The notes: generated by a model not told the origin, from the sequence alone. Positions 28,201-36,947 are shown, numbered from the stretch's first letter. The stretch is 64,000 bases of DNA from Sphingobacterium sp. JB170 (GCF_900163865.1 NZ_FUKU01000013.1:310001-374000); one strand, 5' to 3'. Program-made: numbers and translations.

Positions 28201-28582
28201 ATATGGGCCAAAGGCAATGATTATTAACGAAAATGCCGGATCGGGTGGTGATATGATGCCTTATATGTTTCGTTTCAAAGGGCTCGGTAAACTCATAGGA
28301 CGAACAACGATGGGTATTCTTGTTGGTATATCGGGTTATCCACCGCTCCTTGACGGTGGTCGGGTTACATCACCAAACTTCGGAGTTTTTGATTTGAAAG
28401 GTAACTACATTATCGAAAACCAAGGCGTTGCACCAGATATCTTCGTGGAACAGATGCCTAAAGATCTGCTCGAAGGGCGTGATCCGCAGCTCGAACGCAC
28501 CGTGGAGCATCTTCTGCAGGAGATAAAAACATATCCGCACTTAAATCTCGTCGATCCGCAGGATCCTATTCGCGTTCGATAA
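25286..28582 (+). CDS. Tricorn-like S41 family protease, secreted
   Basis: Large periplasmic or secreted peptidase of 1098 residues. A signal peptide (about 1-26, ending TYAQQ) leads to WD40/TolB-like beta-propeller repeats with motifs such as NPMFSPDGKQIAFTG and YPQWSPDGKWISY. A PDZ-like domain lies around 770-860, then the S41 catalytic region with INENAGSGGDMMPYMF near 980, which holds the nucleophilic Ser. Tricorn-type enzymes trim oligopeptides. A Lys/Glu-rich low-complexity segment (about 549-603) is inserted before the second half. The gene is monocistronic, with a terminator before it and a hairpin after it. Confidence 0.9.
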   Translation: MNKYFSFLCGLFSFVGLLLTSNTYAQQETLLLRNPSVSADHIAFVYAGDIWIADKDGQHPRRLTANPGVEQNPMFSPDGKQIAFTGNYDGNTDVYIVPIYGGSPVRVTYHPASDILRGWLNNAEVYFTTTREFTYSLGSRLYKSAINAKQSTPLMMPEATQGSPSGDGRYWAYIKNTDPTERDRVAFKRYRGGGMPSIWIFDTDTKEVQAVPGENSNDVKPVWLGDKVYFLSDREKTVNIYSYDVRSKALEKLTDYNDFDVRTLNGNGQELCFEYKGKLHLLNTETKKVNTLSITVHNDALYKRPHYIEMGKDINAFAISPTGQRALFENRGEIFTVPKEKGDARNISLSPGSHERYPQWSPDGKWISYISDKNGTYQLVLRDQFAKKDPVYISLGKTAFYNSPTWSPDSKKLVYNDVHLNLYYVDIQSQKVTLVDDDKLSTTTGRTSNHFSPSWSFDSNWIAYIKSGNNGVRTLFMYDLSSGNKTQITDGMSTVSGTSFSKDNKYLFFNASTNQGLTNSGLHMTAYEKNVNYNVYAFILSSESPSLLKSESDEEKLDEKNDKEEKNTDKKDKAKKTKENEKTEKGDKKDKKEPTKVDFRNIANRILALPLRPGYYTLEGSVKGKLIFKRGREIGVYDLEKLEEKTLVDNASGFALSADGKKMIYGTGKDYFIVDAGQKPAPGAGKVEIKNVKQLVDPQAEWTQVFNEVWNMQREFFYVENMHGVDWPAMKAKYSKFLPYVGHRSDLGYLLNEMMGEMVVGHNYIYPGDEPSTPSVNTGVLGADLQAVANGYKIDKIYTRLDWNPSFKAPLAEPGMKVTAGDYIVAVNGISLDEGVNIYALLENTVDKQVVLSVNDTPTLKGARELLVRPISFGDEISIRKMDWVECNRKKVDALSDGQIAYVYMPNTGREGYTYFNRYYFSQMDKKALLLDERNNGGGSVADYVIDLLSRELIAGWKIRDGKSFTTPGNGIYGPKAMIINENAGSGGDMMPYMFRFKGLGKLIGRTTMGILVGISGYPPLLDGGRVTSPNFGVFDLKGNYIIENQGVAPDIFVEQMPKDLLEGRDPQLERTVEHLLQEIKTYPHLNLVDPQDPIRVR

Positions 28583-28587
28583 TACGG

Positions 28588-28617
28588 GCCGCAGCGAGCT
28601 TTTTTGTCCGCTGCGGC
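28588..28617 (+). terminator. Hairpin after the tricorn-like gene
   Basis: GCCGCAGCG at 28588-28596 pairs with CGCTGCGGC at 28609-28617. The T run lies in the loop rather than after the stem, so terminator function is uncertain. Confidence 0.45.
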
Positions 28618-28652
28618 GTATATCTTTGCAGAAAACATTAAATTAGTAGTCT

Positions 28653-29570
28653 ATGGAAACATCTCAAACAGCACGGCATAGCCCATGGCACGACTTTTTT
28701 TATTTAATGCTCTACTGCTTTGTGGCTACATTTGTGTTTCAATTATTAGTAATCCTGTTTGGGGCACTGTTAAACGGCGATTTGTCCGGTTTGTTTTCAG
28801 GGATCAACCCGCTTATGGAAACAAGTGCTGCTTTTCGATATAGCCTATTTGCGAGCAGCTCTATTGGGACATTTCTGCTCCCTGTTCTATGGCTGCAAAG
28901 GACCAATAGACAGGTTCAATTGTATCCCGCTCGAGGCGTTTGGGACTGGGGATACTATGTCGTGGCGGCAGCGATCTTGGTTGCTTTTGCTCCACTGATG
29001 AATTTAATCGGCGAGTGGAACATGGAGATGTCATTTCCAGGGGCGCTCAAGCCGCTCGAAGAGTGGATGCGCAGCCAAGAGGATATAGCATCAGCGCTCA
29101 CAGCGCGCATTGTTATGGTGGATACAGTGGACAAATTGCTGCTTAATCTGTTGGTTATTGCTGTACTCCCTGGGATTGCCGAGGAATTCTTTTTTCGGGG
29201 CGCTATGCAGCATATATTCTCCCGAGTCTTTGGGAACGTGCATGTGGCGATATGGGTCGTAGGGATTATCTTTAGCGCGATACACCTGCAGTTTTATGGC
29301 TTCTTCCCACGTATGATACTTGGCGTATTTCTGGGTTATTTATTATTCTGGACAGGCAACATATGGGTGCCCATTTTTGTTCATTTTTTAAATAATGCCA
29401 GTGTAGTCGTTGCGGCTTTTATCTACGCACGTAAGGGTAAGAGTTACGCTGAGTTTGTTAGCGATGGGATTTCTTATTCAATAATTGCGTATCTTGGGAG
29501 CTTAATTTTGAGCGTTCTGTTAGGGATCGCTTTGTATCGGTACTCACAAAAAAAGAGAAAATATGCCTGA
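28653..29570 (+). CDS. CPBP-family intramembrane metalloprotease
   Basis: Multi-pass membrane protein of 305 residues with the CPBP (CaaX protease/bacteriocin-processing) motifs: AEEFFFRGAMQ near residue 175, FSAIHLQF near 210 and FVHFLNNAS near 247. About seven hydrophobic segments are apparent. These proteins are Glu/His-dependent membrane proteases; the substrate is unknown. It overlaps the next small gene by 8 bp and starts a four-gene unit ending with the DUF2461 gene. Confidence 0.9.
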   Translation: METSQTARHSPWHDFFYLMLYCFVATFVFQLLVILFGALLNGDLSGLFSGINPLMETSAAFRYSLFASSSIGTFLLPVLWLQRTNRQVQLYPARGVWDWGYYVVAAAILVAFAPLMNLIGEWNMEMSFPGALKPLEEWMRSQEDIASALTARIVMVDTVDKLLLNLLVIAVLPGIAEEFFFRGAMQHIFSRVFGNVHVAIWVVGIIFSAIHLQFYGFFPRMILGVFLGYLLFWTGNIWVPIFVHFLNNASVVVAAFIYARKGKSYAEFVSDGISYSIIAYLGSLILSVLLGIALYRYSQKKRKYA

Positions 29571-29784
29571 AGGTTGGACTAAATTGAATACTCATGAAGA
29601 TGAGCTCTCCGCGCTGTTAGAAAAACAAGTGTTGGAAGAAAATGGTATTGTTGGTGTCTTGATAAATAAACAGGACTCCTCGTTTAAGTTTGGTAAAGTT
29701 GAGCTTTATGTTCAACATGAACAGCTGCAAGCGGCGCGCGAGGTATTAGGTGGAGCGGATATAGATTCTGTTGATGAGGACTAG
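29563..29784 (+). CDS. Small DUF2007-type signal-transducing-like protein
   Basis: Protein of 73 residues matching DUF2007: hydrophobic/charged alternation with the segment VGVLINKQDSSFKFGKVELY and a terminal LGGADIDS. The fold is PII-like in the family, but the function is unknown. It overlaps the CPBP gene by 8 bp and the cdsA start by 11 bp, so it is translationally coupled between two membrane proteins. Confidence 0.8.
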   Translation: MPEGWTKLNTHEDELSALLEKQVLEENGIVGVLINKQDSSFKFGKVELYVQHEQLQAAREVLGGADIDSVDED

Positions 29785-30574
29785 AGCAATCACCGGGTTC
29801 TTTTTTATCGTTATACTTATCGGCGTTGTATTGTGGAGCCCATATAGCTTTGTGGCATTTTTTGTGACCATGGCCGGTATGTGCGCTTTTGAATTCTACC
29901 GCATGGTAGCCTCGGAATCGGTCAGGCCTCTACAGGTTTTTGGTCCGCTGTGCTCCGTGCTGGCGGTGGGAATCACGGGCCTCGTGCTTCTTGAGTTATT
30001 CCCAACAAGCACTCTATTATTGGCTGTTTTACTCGTTCTTTTCACCTATATACTCGCGTTATTTCGCAAACAGGGACACCCAATTGCCGATGTGTCCTAC
30101 ACCCTATTTGGGCTATTATATACGGCAGTTCCTTTTTCTTTTTTTATTGCACTTGGTTTTATCGGTGGGGCGTATAATGCATTCATTCCTCTGGGCTTTT
30201 TAATAATGTTATGGACCAATGATACCGGCGCCTACTTGGCAGGTAGAAGCTTTGGTCGAAATAAGCTTTTCGAGCGGATATCGCCAAAGAAGACTTGGGA
30301 GGGTTTTTTTGGTGGAGTGATCCTTGCCGTTTTTGTAGGGCTTAATTTAGCGCGTTATTTTTCCGAGCTCACAAGCGCGCAGTGGGTCACCATGGCGCTG
30401 ATAATTGGAATTTTTGGCACGTTAGGCGACTTGGTAGAATCGATGCTCAAAAGGAATTTAGGCGTTAAAGACTCGGGGAATATCCTCCCTGGGCATGGTG
30501 GGCTACTCGACCGGTTCGATGGCTTGCTGATGGCCGCACCTTTGGTATTCATCTTTTTAAAAATAATTGCGTAA
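29774..30574 (+). CDS. cdsA: Phosphatidate cytidylyltransferase (CDP-diglyceride synthase)
   Basis: Integral membrane enzyme that makes CDP-diacylglycerol from phosphatidate and CTP for phospholipid synthesis. The 266 residues contain about eight hydrophobic segments. The C-terminal family signature is intact: SMLKRNLGVKDSG followed by LPGHGGLLDRFDG. ATG 29774 is preferred over the TTG at 29771. Its last base overlaps the next ATG (TAATG). Confidence 0.94.
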   Translation: MRTRAITGFFFIVILIGVVLWSPYSFVAFFVTMAGMCAFEFYRMVASESVRPLQVFGPLCSVLAVGITGLVLLELFPTSTLLLAVLLVLFTYILALFRKQGHPIADVSYTLFGLLYTAVPFSFFIALGFIGGAYNAFIPLGFLIMLWTNDTGAYLAGRSFGRNKLFERISPKKTWEGFFGGVILAVFVGLNLARYFSELTSAQWVTMALIIGIFGTLGDLVESMLKRNLGVKDSGNILPGHGGLLDRFDGLLMAAPLVFIFLKIIA

Positions 30575-31236
30575 TGCGAATACAGGAACAAACGATGGGC
30601 TTTTTAAAACAACTCCAGGTCAATAATAACCGGGAGTGGTTCCAAAACGAGCGCGAGCAATATGATAATGCACTCGTGAACGTGAAAGATTACCTCACTG
30701 CCCTGATTGCCGAGCTAGCTAAATTTGACCCCCATATTAATACCGATATTCAGGCCAGTCGCTGTTTATTTCGCATTTATCGTGACACCCGTTTCGCCAA
30801 AGATAAAACACCTTATAAGACCTGGTTTGCTGCCGGAATTTCGATCGATGGTCGCAAACTTGAAGGGCCAGAGTATTATTTCCACATTGAGCCTGGAAAG
30901 AGCTTTATCGCTGCAGGGTACTGGAGACCGGGGAAGGCTCATCTTGAGGCCATACGCCAAGAGATCGACTATAATCGGCGTGATCTCGACAAAGCGCTAA
31001 AGCAAGGGGGCTGGCGTGTGGCAGACATCTCTAGTGAAGATAAACTAAAGCGTCCACCGGCTGGATATACTGCTGATGATCCCAACATCGAGCTTCTCAA
31101 ACTAAAGAGCTTCATTCTTTACCAACCGATCGGTGATGCAGAGCTTTGCGCAGCGCACTCCGTTGCTCATGTCGTTTCGTTTGCAAGCCGGTTTTATCCG
31201 TTTAAAGACTATATACACCAAGCGCTCGATCAATAA
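30574..31236 (+). CDS. DUF2461 family protein
   Basis: Protein of 220 residues of the DUF2461/TIGR02453 family. Family features seen are FLKQLQVNNNREWFQNER at the start, RIYRDTRFAKDKTPYKTW (about 69-86) and EYYFHIEPGKSFIAAGYWRP. Its biochemical function is unknown. It is the last gene of the CPBP-cdsA unit and ends convergent with anmK, overlapping it by 7 bp. Confidence 0.9.
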   Translation: MRIQEQTMGFLKQLQVNNNREWFQNEREQYDNALVNVKDYLTALIAELAKFDPHINTDIQASRCLFRIYRDTRFAKDKTPYKTWFAAGISIDGRKLEGPEYYFHIEPGKSFIAAGYWRPGKAHLEAIRQEIDYNRRDLDKALKQGGWRVADISSEDKLKRPPAGYTADDPNIELLKLKSFILYQPIGDAELCAAHSVAHVVSFASRFYPFKDYIHQALDQ

Positions 31237-32426
31237 GGGAAGCTCACTTTACCCATACATACTGCCGGTGAATCTTTTATTGCCGACACGTTGGCCGGTG
31301 CGCCCGCAAGCGTTTCATTGGCCAGTATTGCAAATAAGCAGGCTTCTTTTGCATCGGGGTTGACACCTAGTTCGGAAAATGTAGTTACCCTGGCTCCGTT
31401 TAGCGATGCCCGGATGTGTTCTAATAACAGCTCATTGTGCAAACCGCCTCCAGATACGAAAACCGTATACTGTTCAATGTCCTTTGCCGCTCTTTTTATA
31501 CCCTGTGTGATTGCTAAGGCCGAAAACATGTTGAGGGTAGCCATGACATTCTCGCTAGGAATATCGAGTTGCCCGGTACGGCTTTGTGCTTGTTTTAAAT
31601 AATCCAGGTTAAAAAGCTCCGGCCCGGTCGTCTTCGGGAAACTTTGATCGAGAAAGGGCTCGGTTAACAGTGCTGTTAGTAGCTGCTTCTCGACGGTCCC
31701 GCTCCGCGCAATATGCGCATCCCTATCCATCTCCAAGCCGTATTGCTCTAGGACATATTGATTCATCATCGTATTTCCAGGTCCCAGGTCCGTCGCATAG
31801 GCCTGCTGGTCGCTCTGGTCACTGGGAAGAAATGTGAAGTTCGAGATGCCACCGATGTTTAAAAGGAACCTGTTTTCTGCCGGGTCGGAAAACAAAAGAT
31901 AGTCGCCATAGACCGCAAGCGGAGCCCCTTGTCCTCCGTGCGCGATATGTTTTTGCCTAAAATCAGCGATCGTAATGATTCCCGTTGCTGAGGCGATATG
32001 GTCGGCCTCGCCAATCTGAAGGGTGCTGTCGGGAAAGCGCATATCGTTTGTCAGGTGTCTAGGTGCGTGATACACGGTCTGGCCGTGGCTGGCAATACAA
32101 TCGACATCCTGCGCGGGCACGTCCCAGCCAGACAAAGCCTGGTTTACCATCTGGCCATGTAAAACACCAATTTGCCCATGAAGACCGCAAAGCACCTGTT
32201 GATCGATTTCTCGTTTGGCAAATACTTGTCTCACCCGATCCCTAAAATCTGCCGGATAATCCAGTGTAGTGAATTTCTCTAAGTGGAGCTTACTTTCTTT
32301 GCCACTGCCGTAAATTGTACACAGCGCAATATCAAGCCCATCCAAAGAAGTGCCCGACATCAACCCAATAATTCGGCGCATAGGTTTTTTGGACAGTGTG
32401 TAGAGTTTTTCAATTTGCAGATTCAT
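31230..32426 (-). CDS. anmK: Anhydro-N-acetylmuramic acid kinase
   Basis: Kinase that recycles cell-wall 1,6-anhydroMurNAc to MurNAc-6-phosphate. The 398 residues contain IIGLMSGTSLDGLDIALC near residue 19, ASHGQTVYHAP (about 113-123), LNIGGISNFTFLP and DLGPGNTMMNQY, all ATPase-fold elements of the family. A roughly 18-residue N-terminal extension before MRRIIG seems typical of Bacteroidota homologues, so the long start is kept; the ATG at 32378 is possible. Peptidoglycan recycling fits the wall hydrolases encoded 6-9 kb away. Confidence 0.93.
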   Translation of the reverse strand: MNLQIEKLYTLSKKPMRRIIGLMSGTSLDGLDIALCTIYGSGKESKLHLEKFTTLDYPADFRDRVRQVFAKREIDQQVLCGLHGQIGVLHGQMVNQALSGWDVPAQDVDCIASHGQTVYHAPRHLTNDMRFPDSTLQIGEADHIASATGIITIADFRQKHIAHGGQGAPLAVYGDYLLFSDPAENRFLLNIGGISNFTFLPSDQSDQQAYATDLGPGNTMMNQYVLEQYGLEMDRDAHIARSGTVEKQLLTALLTEPFLDQSFPKTTGPELFNLDYLKQAQSRTGQLDIPSENVMATLNMFSALAITQGIKRAAKDIEQYTVFVSGGGLHNELLLEHIRASLNGARVTTFSELGVNPDAKEACLFAILANETLAGAPANVSAIKDSPAVCMGKVSFPY

Positions 32427-32495
32427 GCGCTAAAAATACACAATAAGTCCCATAAGCTTACTTTAAACACTCGTTTGACTGAAAATCTTTAATTT

Positions 32496-32526
32496 TTGTT
32501 TATATCAAAGGATAGTTATATTTTTG
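32496..32526 (+). promoter_or_regulatory. Promoter of gcvH
   Basis: TTG at 32496-32498 and TATTTTTG at 32519-32526 are separated by 20 bp, fitting the Bacteroidota TTG/TAnnTTTG promoter. They lie 17 bp upstream of the gcvH ATG. Confidence 0.55.
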
Positions 32527-32542
32527 AAGAAACTAAAGACAT

Positions 32543-32923
32543 ATGAATTTTCCAGCAGAATTAAAATACACAAAGGATCATGAATGGGTTCGTGTAGAAG
32601 GTGACCAAGCGGTTATTGGGATCACTGATTTCGCACAACGCGAACTTGGGGATATTGTTTTCGTTGATATTAACTCCGTGGGTGACGAGGTTGCAGCAAA
32701 TGAAGTATTCGGTTCGGTTGAAGCCGTTAAAACGGTATCGGACTTATTTATGCCTGTTACGGCCACGGTTTTAGAGGTTAACGATGCTATTGATGCTTCT
32801 CCGGAACTAGTCAACAACGATCCGTATGGTGAGGGCTGGATAATCCGCATACAATTAAACAATGCGGCTGATGTGGACGCGTTGTTGTCTGCCGATCAAT
32901 ATCAATCGGAAGTTAATGCTTAA
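32543..32923 (+). CDS. gcvH: Glycine cleavage system H protein
   Basis: Lipoyl carrier of the glycine cleavage complex, 126 residues as usual. The lipoylation region [14 protein letters not shown] contains the modified Lys near residue 64. The sequence [20 protein letters not shown] at the start is characteristic. It has its own promoter and terminator; the P and T proteins are not adjacent. Confidence 0.96.
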   Translation: MNFPAELKYTKDHEWVRVEGDQAVIGITDFAQRELGDIVFVDINSVGDEVAANEVFGSVEAVKTVSDLFMPVTATVLEVNDAIDASPELVNNDPYGEGWIIRIQLNNAADVDALLSADQYQSEVNA

Positions 32924-32939
32924 TATGAACGATTAAAAA

Positions 32940-32972
32940 AAACAGGGACCATTTTTTGGTCCCTGTTTTTTT
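32940..32972 (+). terminator. Rho-independent terminator of gcvH
   Basis: AAACAGGGACCA (32940-32951) pairs perfectly with TGGTCCCTGTTT (32957-32968) around a T5 loop, followed by a T run. Confidence 0.88.
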
Positions 32973-33048
32973 ATGGATTATTTATTCGCGGGACCGACTG
33001 GAAGTACCGGGTAATCATGAAACATTAAACGCGCCTATTGCGTGCTCG

Positions 33049-33804
33049 TTAATCTATTGCAACTTCCACCGTTACAGAGATCTTTGTGCCCTCCATTTCC
33101 ATCTCAAGCGTAGATGTGCTCGATGAAGGCATAAACGTTTTGGTATCTAGAAGGAATTCCCCTTGCATGGCGCCTTTTTGTGCTCCCTGTTCGTCGAAAA
33201 GCGTGCCCACGCTAGTTATGAGGTAGCCTTCTGCCGTTTGCTCCTTAAAGGTGTTCTTAAGGAGCATTTTTGCTATTGCAGGATTGTCCTGCACGTCATT
33301 TGATGTTTCCCAAGAGTCGCCGGGTCGGATAGCATGATCTGGAAACTCCAGAAATTGACTCGTGAAATTCGAGGGACTAAGCGTATTCTCGCCCACCTCG
33401 GGCAGGACGGTGTTTACCGCTTTTCCTTGCGAGCTAACCCATGCGGTGACTGTTTGCCCAATAAGTGGTTTGAATTGCTTTTCTATTAATTGAGATGTTT
33501 CATCGGTAGCCTCTTGCTCGGAGCTATAGCTTACCGTCTCCATGCCCGATTGCATATCCATTTGTACGCTGTTGATCATTGTTTCAATGACGATATTTCC
33601 TTCATCGATCTTTGTTGGTGTGGATGTCGCATTCATATTGACATCGATGACCACCGGCTGCGGACTGTCGATGTCCGTCTTTAAGATAATTGTCGATTGT
33701 TGTGTTTTCCCGATTTCTGGGTTAAGTTTAAACGCGACAGCGTCTTGCGCATGGACCGTGAGTCCCGTGCAAAAGGCAATTACAGCTACAAAAATATTTT
33801 TCAT
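33049..33804 (-). CDS. Exported DUF6263-like protein
   Basis: Protein of 251 residues with a signal peptide (about 1-19, LTVHAQ). The mature part is beta-rich, with TQQSTIILKTDI, MDMQSGMETV and a C-terminal TLEMEMEGTKISVTVEV. Length and pattern resemble DUF6263 of Bacteroidota, whose role is unknown. Probably periplasmic. It lies downstream of and in the same direction as pdhB, but separated by the pdhB terminator. Confidence 0.7.
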   Translation of the reverse strand: MKNIFVAVIAFCTGLTVHAQDAVAFKLNPEIGKTQQSTIILKTDIDSPQPVVIDVNMNATSTPTKIDEGNIVIETMINSVQMDMQSGMETVSYSSEQEATDETSQLIEKQFKPLIGQTVTAWVSSQGKAVNTVLPEVGENTLSPSNFTSQFLEFPDHAIRPGDSWETSNDVQDNPAIAKMLLKNTFKEQTAEGYLITSVGTLFDEQGAQKGAMQGEFLLDTKTFMPSSSTSTLEMEMEGTKISVTVEVAID

Positions 33805-33926
33805 TTAGGATTTCGTTTATCGAGGTGAAGATAGCGAAATTTTGGATTAGTAGGCAAGAGAAAATATTTATCCGCCGAGCGGCCGCTATTTATTTTTCGA
33901 AACTTGGGGATCATTTGCGAATACCA

Positions 33927-33964
33927 CAAAAAAGCCTTAGCGAAGAAGTTAAGGCTTTTTTGTG
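33927..33964 (-). terminator. Terminator of pdhB
   Basis: AAAAAAGCCTTA (33928-33939) and TAAGGCTTTTTT (33950-33961) form a 12 bp stem with a 10 nt loop. On the minus strand the trailing arm is T-rich. It lies directly after the pdhB stop codon. Confidence 0.8.
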
Positions 33965-33975
33965 ATGTTAACAGC

Positions 33976-34962
33976 TTATTTTTTCAAATAAGAAACTTCT
34001 TTCACGGCTTTGACAACCTTGGCGATGCTTGGAAGCGCGGCCTCTACTAATGTGGGTGCGTATCCAAGTGGTACATCGGCCGAAGTAACACGGATAACCG
34101 GTGCATCTAAATAGTCAAATGCGTCCTTTTGTACTTTAAAAGCGATCTCTGAGGAGATCGACGCTAAAGGCCAAGCTTCTTCAACGACGACAAGTCTGTT
34201 TGTTTTCTTAACCGACTCGATAATTGCGTTGTAATCTATCGGGCGTACCGAGCGTAAATCAATGAGCTCAACACTAATTCCTTCTTTTTCTAATTCTTGC
34301 ACGGCAGGGATCACTACGCGAGGAACCATTTTACCAAAAGAAACGACCGTTACATTGGTGCCCTCTTGAATGGTGTGGGCTTTGCCAATAGGTAAGTAAT
34401 ACTCTTCCTCAGGAACCTCTCCTTTGTCTCCGTACATCACTTCTGATTCCATGAAAATTACAGGGTCCGGATCAATGATAGACGATTTTAAAAGGCCTTT
34501 TGCATCGTATGGATTCGACGGAATGACAACTTTCAAACCAGGGGTGTTCGCATACCAGTTTTCGAAGTTTTGCGAGTGCTGTGCTCCAAGTTGGCCAGCA
34601 TTCCCTGTCGGGCCGCGGAAAACAATAGGACAGGCGAATTGGCCACCGCTCATTTGGCGGATTTTTGCCGCCGCATTGATAATTTGATCAATCGCGACCA
34701 ATGAGAAGTTGAATGTCATGAACTCGATAATTGGCTTTAATCCGTTCATCGCTGAACCTACGCCGATACCCGCAAAACCAAGCTCTGCAATAGGGGTGTC
34801 GATAATTCGCTTAGCACCAAACTCATCAAGCATGCCTTGACTAACTTTGTAGGCGCCATTATATTCAGCGACTTCCTCGCCCATCAAGAATATTTTATCA
34901 TCTTTCCGCATTTCTTCGTTCATTGCTTCACGAAGCGCTTCTCTGAATTGTATTTCTCTCAT
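33976..34962 (-). CDS. pdhB: Pyruvate dehydrogenase E1 component, beta subunit
   Basis: Beta half of the TPP-dependent E1 that converts pyruvate to acetyl-dihydrolipoamide. The 328 residues show REIQFREALREAMNEEM at the start, the active-site LMGEEVAEYNGAYKVS (about 26-41), AELGFAGIGVGSAMNG, FRGPTGNAGQLGAQHSQ and the C-terminal transketolase domain. The alpha subunit and E2/E3 are not adjacent. Upstream TAGTTTTG on the minus strand gives a short leader. Confidence 0.94.
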   Translation of the reverse strand: MREIQFREALREAMNEEMRKDDKIFLMGEEVAEYNGAYKVSQGMLDEFGAKRIIDTPIAELGFAGIGVGSAMNGLKPIIEFMTFNFSLVAIDQIINAAAKIRQMSGGQFACPIVFRGPTGNAGQLGAQHSQNFENWYANTPGLKVVIPSNPYDAKGLLKSSIIDPDPVIFMESEVMYGDKGEVPEEEYYLPIGKAHTIQEGTNVTVVSFGKMVPRVVIPAVQELEKEGISVELIDLRSVRPIDYNAIIESVKKTNRLVVVEEAWPLASISSEIAFKVQKDAFDYLDAPVIRVTSADVPLGYAPTLVEAALPSIAKVVKAVKEVSYLKK

Positions 34963-34994
34963 CAGTTGTAAAATTGTGTCTGTTTTGAATATCG

Positions 34995-35002
34995 CAAAAC
35001 TA
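34995..35002 (-). promoter_or_regulatory. −7 element of pdhB
   Basis: The minus strand reads TAGTTTTG, matching TAnnTTTG, and ends 32 nt upstream of the pdhB ATG. The −33 TTG is not evident. Confidence 0.45.
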
Positions 35003-35097
35003 CTATTATTTCTTGAGATTTCGTAACGCTATTCGTGCAAAAATGGACGAATAATGTCATATTTTAATAAGATCGTATCTTGTTTTCTCCTAGTCTG

Positions 35098-35712
35098 TTA
35101 GCCAATGCCACTTAAGAATTGTTGTAAAAACCTGTTTAGGTTTGCAACAGCGGGCCCTATGGCCCACCCCTGGCGGTTTCTCGGCTCGATATAGTTGGAG
35201 ATCGCGCGATATTGCAGCACAGCTGTTTGCGTCTGCTCGGCGGCAAAAAAAGCCGCTGCGCCCTCCATGGATTCCACCAAGGCAACCGGGTAGCGGCTGG
35301 CGAGCGCACGTATGCTTTGCTGGTTGCCGTGAACGGTATTTACGGTGATGCCGCGGGCAAGACGTAATGAAGGTAGCTCAAGGCCGCTAGGAATGCGCTG
35401 GCTAAAACTGCCACGGGCTAGGCCAAGAGACTCCATCGAAAGAAAGTCAATGTGGTCCTGGGCGCCAAAGTCGAATATCTCCTCGTGGGTGATTTGATAG
35501 ACCTCGCCGAGCGTCGCTGCCGGGTCAAGAATTCCGCCGATACCGACCTGTATAATTAGATCGGCCCTTTTTTCTTGTAAAGCAGCCCCTAGGCTAAAAG
35601 CCGTTTGTAGCATACCAACTCCGGAAATAAGGAAGCGAGTATTATGTTCTTCTAAAAAGCCCAGCGAGGGCGCGATTTCGTCCCTACTGGCTGCCACAAC
35701 TAAAATGTCCAT
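35098..35712 (-). CDS. mqnB: Futalosine hydrolase
   Basis: Nucleosidase of the PNP/MTAN fold that removes the base from futalosine in the menaquinone pathway used by many Bacteroidota. The 204 residues show ISGVGMLQTAFSLGAALQ near residue 30, QVGIGGILDPAATLGEVYQI, and ESMEGAAAFFA, the catalytic glutamate region of MTAN-like enzymes. The general MTA/SAH nucleosidase family is the alternative, but the early motif pattern favours MqnB. Other mqn genes are not adjacent. Confidence 0.88.
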   Translation of the reverse strand: MDILVVAASRDEIAPSLGFLEEHNTRFLISGVGMLQTAFSLGAALQEKRADLIIQVGIGGILDPAATLGEVYQITHEEIFDFGAQDHIDFLSMESLGLARGSFSQRIPSGLELPSLRLARGITVNTVHGNQQSIRALASRYPVALVESMEGAAAFFAAEQTQTAVLQYRAISNYIEPRNRQGWAIGPAVANLNRFLQQFLSGIG

Positions 35713-35766
35713 TGTACTTTAAAAGCGTTTGAACGATCAAGATACTAAAATTTAATATTTATGACC

Positions 35767-35774
35767 TATCTTTG
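35767..35774 (+). promoter_or_regulatory. −7-type element before queD
   Basis: TATCTTTG matches TAnnTTTG and ends 4 nt before the ATG at 35779. It lies downstream of an in-frame ATG at 35761, supporting 35779 as the real start. Confidence 0.4.
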
Positions 35775-35778
35775 TATT

Positions 35779-36192
35779 ATGATCTACATCACAAGGCGCG
35801 AAAGATTTAGCGCAGCACATAAGCTTTATCGTGAAGACTGGTCTCAAGAAAAAAATGAAGAGGTTTTTGGGAACTGCTCCAACCCCAATTGGCATGGACA
35901 TAATTATGAATTGTTTGTGACCGTAAAGGGGCATGTGAATCCTGAAACAGGTTTTCTTATTGACCTGAAACTAATGAAGCAAATTATATTGACCCATGTC
36001 GTTAACAAATTGGATCACAGGAACATCAATTTGGACGTTGACTTTATGCAGGGCAAAAAGGCTTCGACAGAAGTGATTGCCATCGCAATATTCCAAGAGT
36101 TGAAACCAGTGTTTGAGGACCAAAATGTGCAATTACATGGTGTGAAACTGACCGAAACAGAAAACAACTACGTCGAGTATTTCGGCGAATAA
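35779..36192 (+). CDS. queD: 6-carboxy-5,6,7,8-tetrahydropterin synthase-type enzyme
   Basis: PTPS-fold enzyme of 137 residues. Zinc histidines lie in RFSAAHKLY and NWHGHNYELFV; the catalytic Cys is in FGNCSNPNWHGH; the substrate Glu is in LTETENNYVEY. In bacteria the family works after GTP cyclohydrolase I in queuosine synthesis, and folE lies just downstream, supporting a pterin/deazapurine role. The start at 35779 gives the standard opening MIYITRRERFSAAH. Confidence 0.93.
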   Translation: MIYITRRERFSAAHKLYREDWSQEKNEEVFGNCSNPNWHGHNYELFVTVKGHVNPETGFLIDLKLMKQIILTHVVNKLDHRNINLDVDFMQGKKASTEVIAIAIFQELKPVFEDQNVQLHGVKLTETENNYVEYFGE

Positions 36193-36294
36193 TTTAGGAC
36201 CTCTAACATTTCCGTTTGGAGGATTGATACCGGAAAATTTAATATTATAGTGAGCCCACGCAGCGGGTTCTAAATTACCTTATACGAGAATACA

Positions 36295-36927
36295 ATGAGC
36301 AAGATAACATCTTTGGATAGCGAAGACCAAGAGGGGTATATTAAAATTGATCAGTATAATCAAAAACATGTCGAGGACATCGCATCGCATTACCCAACGA
36401 TACTTCGAGCGCTTGGGGAAGACCCAACAAGAGAGGGGCTAATAAAGACGCCCGAGCGGGTAGCTAAAGCCCTGCAATACCTAACGCATGGCTATGATGT
36501 GGATGCCGCGCAGATATTGCGTGGAGCGATGTTTGAAGAAGATTACAGCCAGATGGTCGTGGTTAAGGACATCGAAGTGTATTCGATGTGTGAGCACCAC
36601 ATGCTGCCCTTTTTTGGCAAAGCGCACATCGCTTATATTCCAAATGGTCATATTGTTGGTCTAAGTAAGATTCCACGCGTGGTGGATGCCTTTGCTCGCC
36701 GCCTCCAAGTGCAAGAGCGCCTCACCAATGAGATTCGCGACTGCATACAAAATACGCTTAACCCTGCTGGGGTGGCCGTCGTAATGGAATGTAAGCACAT
36801 GTGCATGGCGATGCGTGGCGTGCAGAAACAAAATTCGGTAACCACAACGTCAGCATTCACGGGTGCCTTCCAGAATGATGTTACACGATCGGAATTCCTG
36901 CGCCTTATCACCGCAACGCTTAGTTAG
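36295..36927 (+). CDS. folE: GTP cyclohydrolase I
   Basis: Makes 7,8-dihydroneopterin triphosphate from GTP, the entry to folate and, through QueD, queuosine. The 210 residues hold the zinc ligands in [13 protein letters not shown] near residue 101 and the later Cys in [13 protein letters not shown], plus [15 protein letters not shown]. It lies 102 bp after queD in the same direction and is followed by a strong terminator. Confidence 0.96.
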   Translation: MSKITSLDSEDQEGYIKIDQYNQKHVEDIASHYPTILRALGEDPTREGLIKTPERVAKALQYLTHGYDVDAAQILRGAMFEEDYSQMVVVKDIEVYSMCEHHMLPFFGKAHIAYIPNGHIVGLSKIPRVVDAFARRLQVQERLTNEIRDCIQNTLNPAGVAVVMECKHMCMAMRGVQKQNSVTTTSAFTGAFQNDVTRSEFLRLITATLS

Positions 36928-36947
36928 TGTAAAAAACAACCCAAAAG

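Noticed and set aside
35713..36294. preQ1 or other riboswitch before queD or folE
   Set aside because: No aptamer-like conserved sequence was found in the short leaders.
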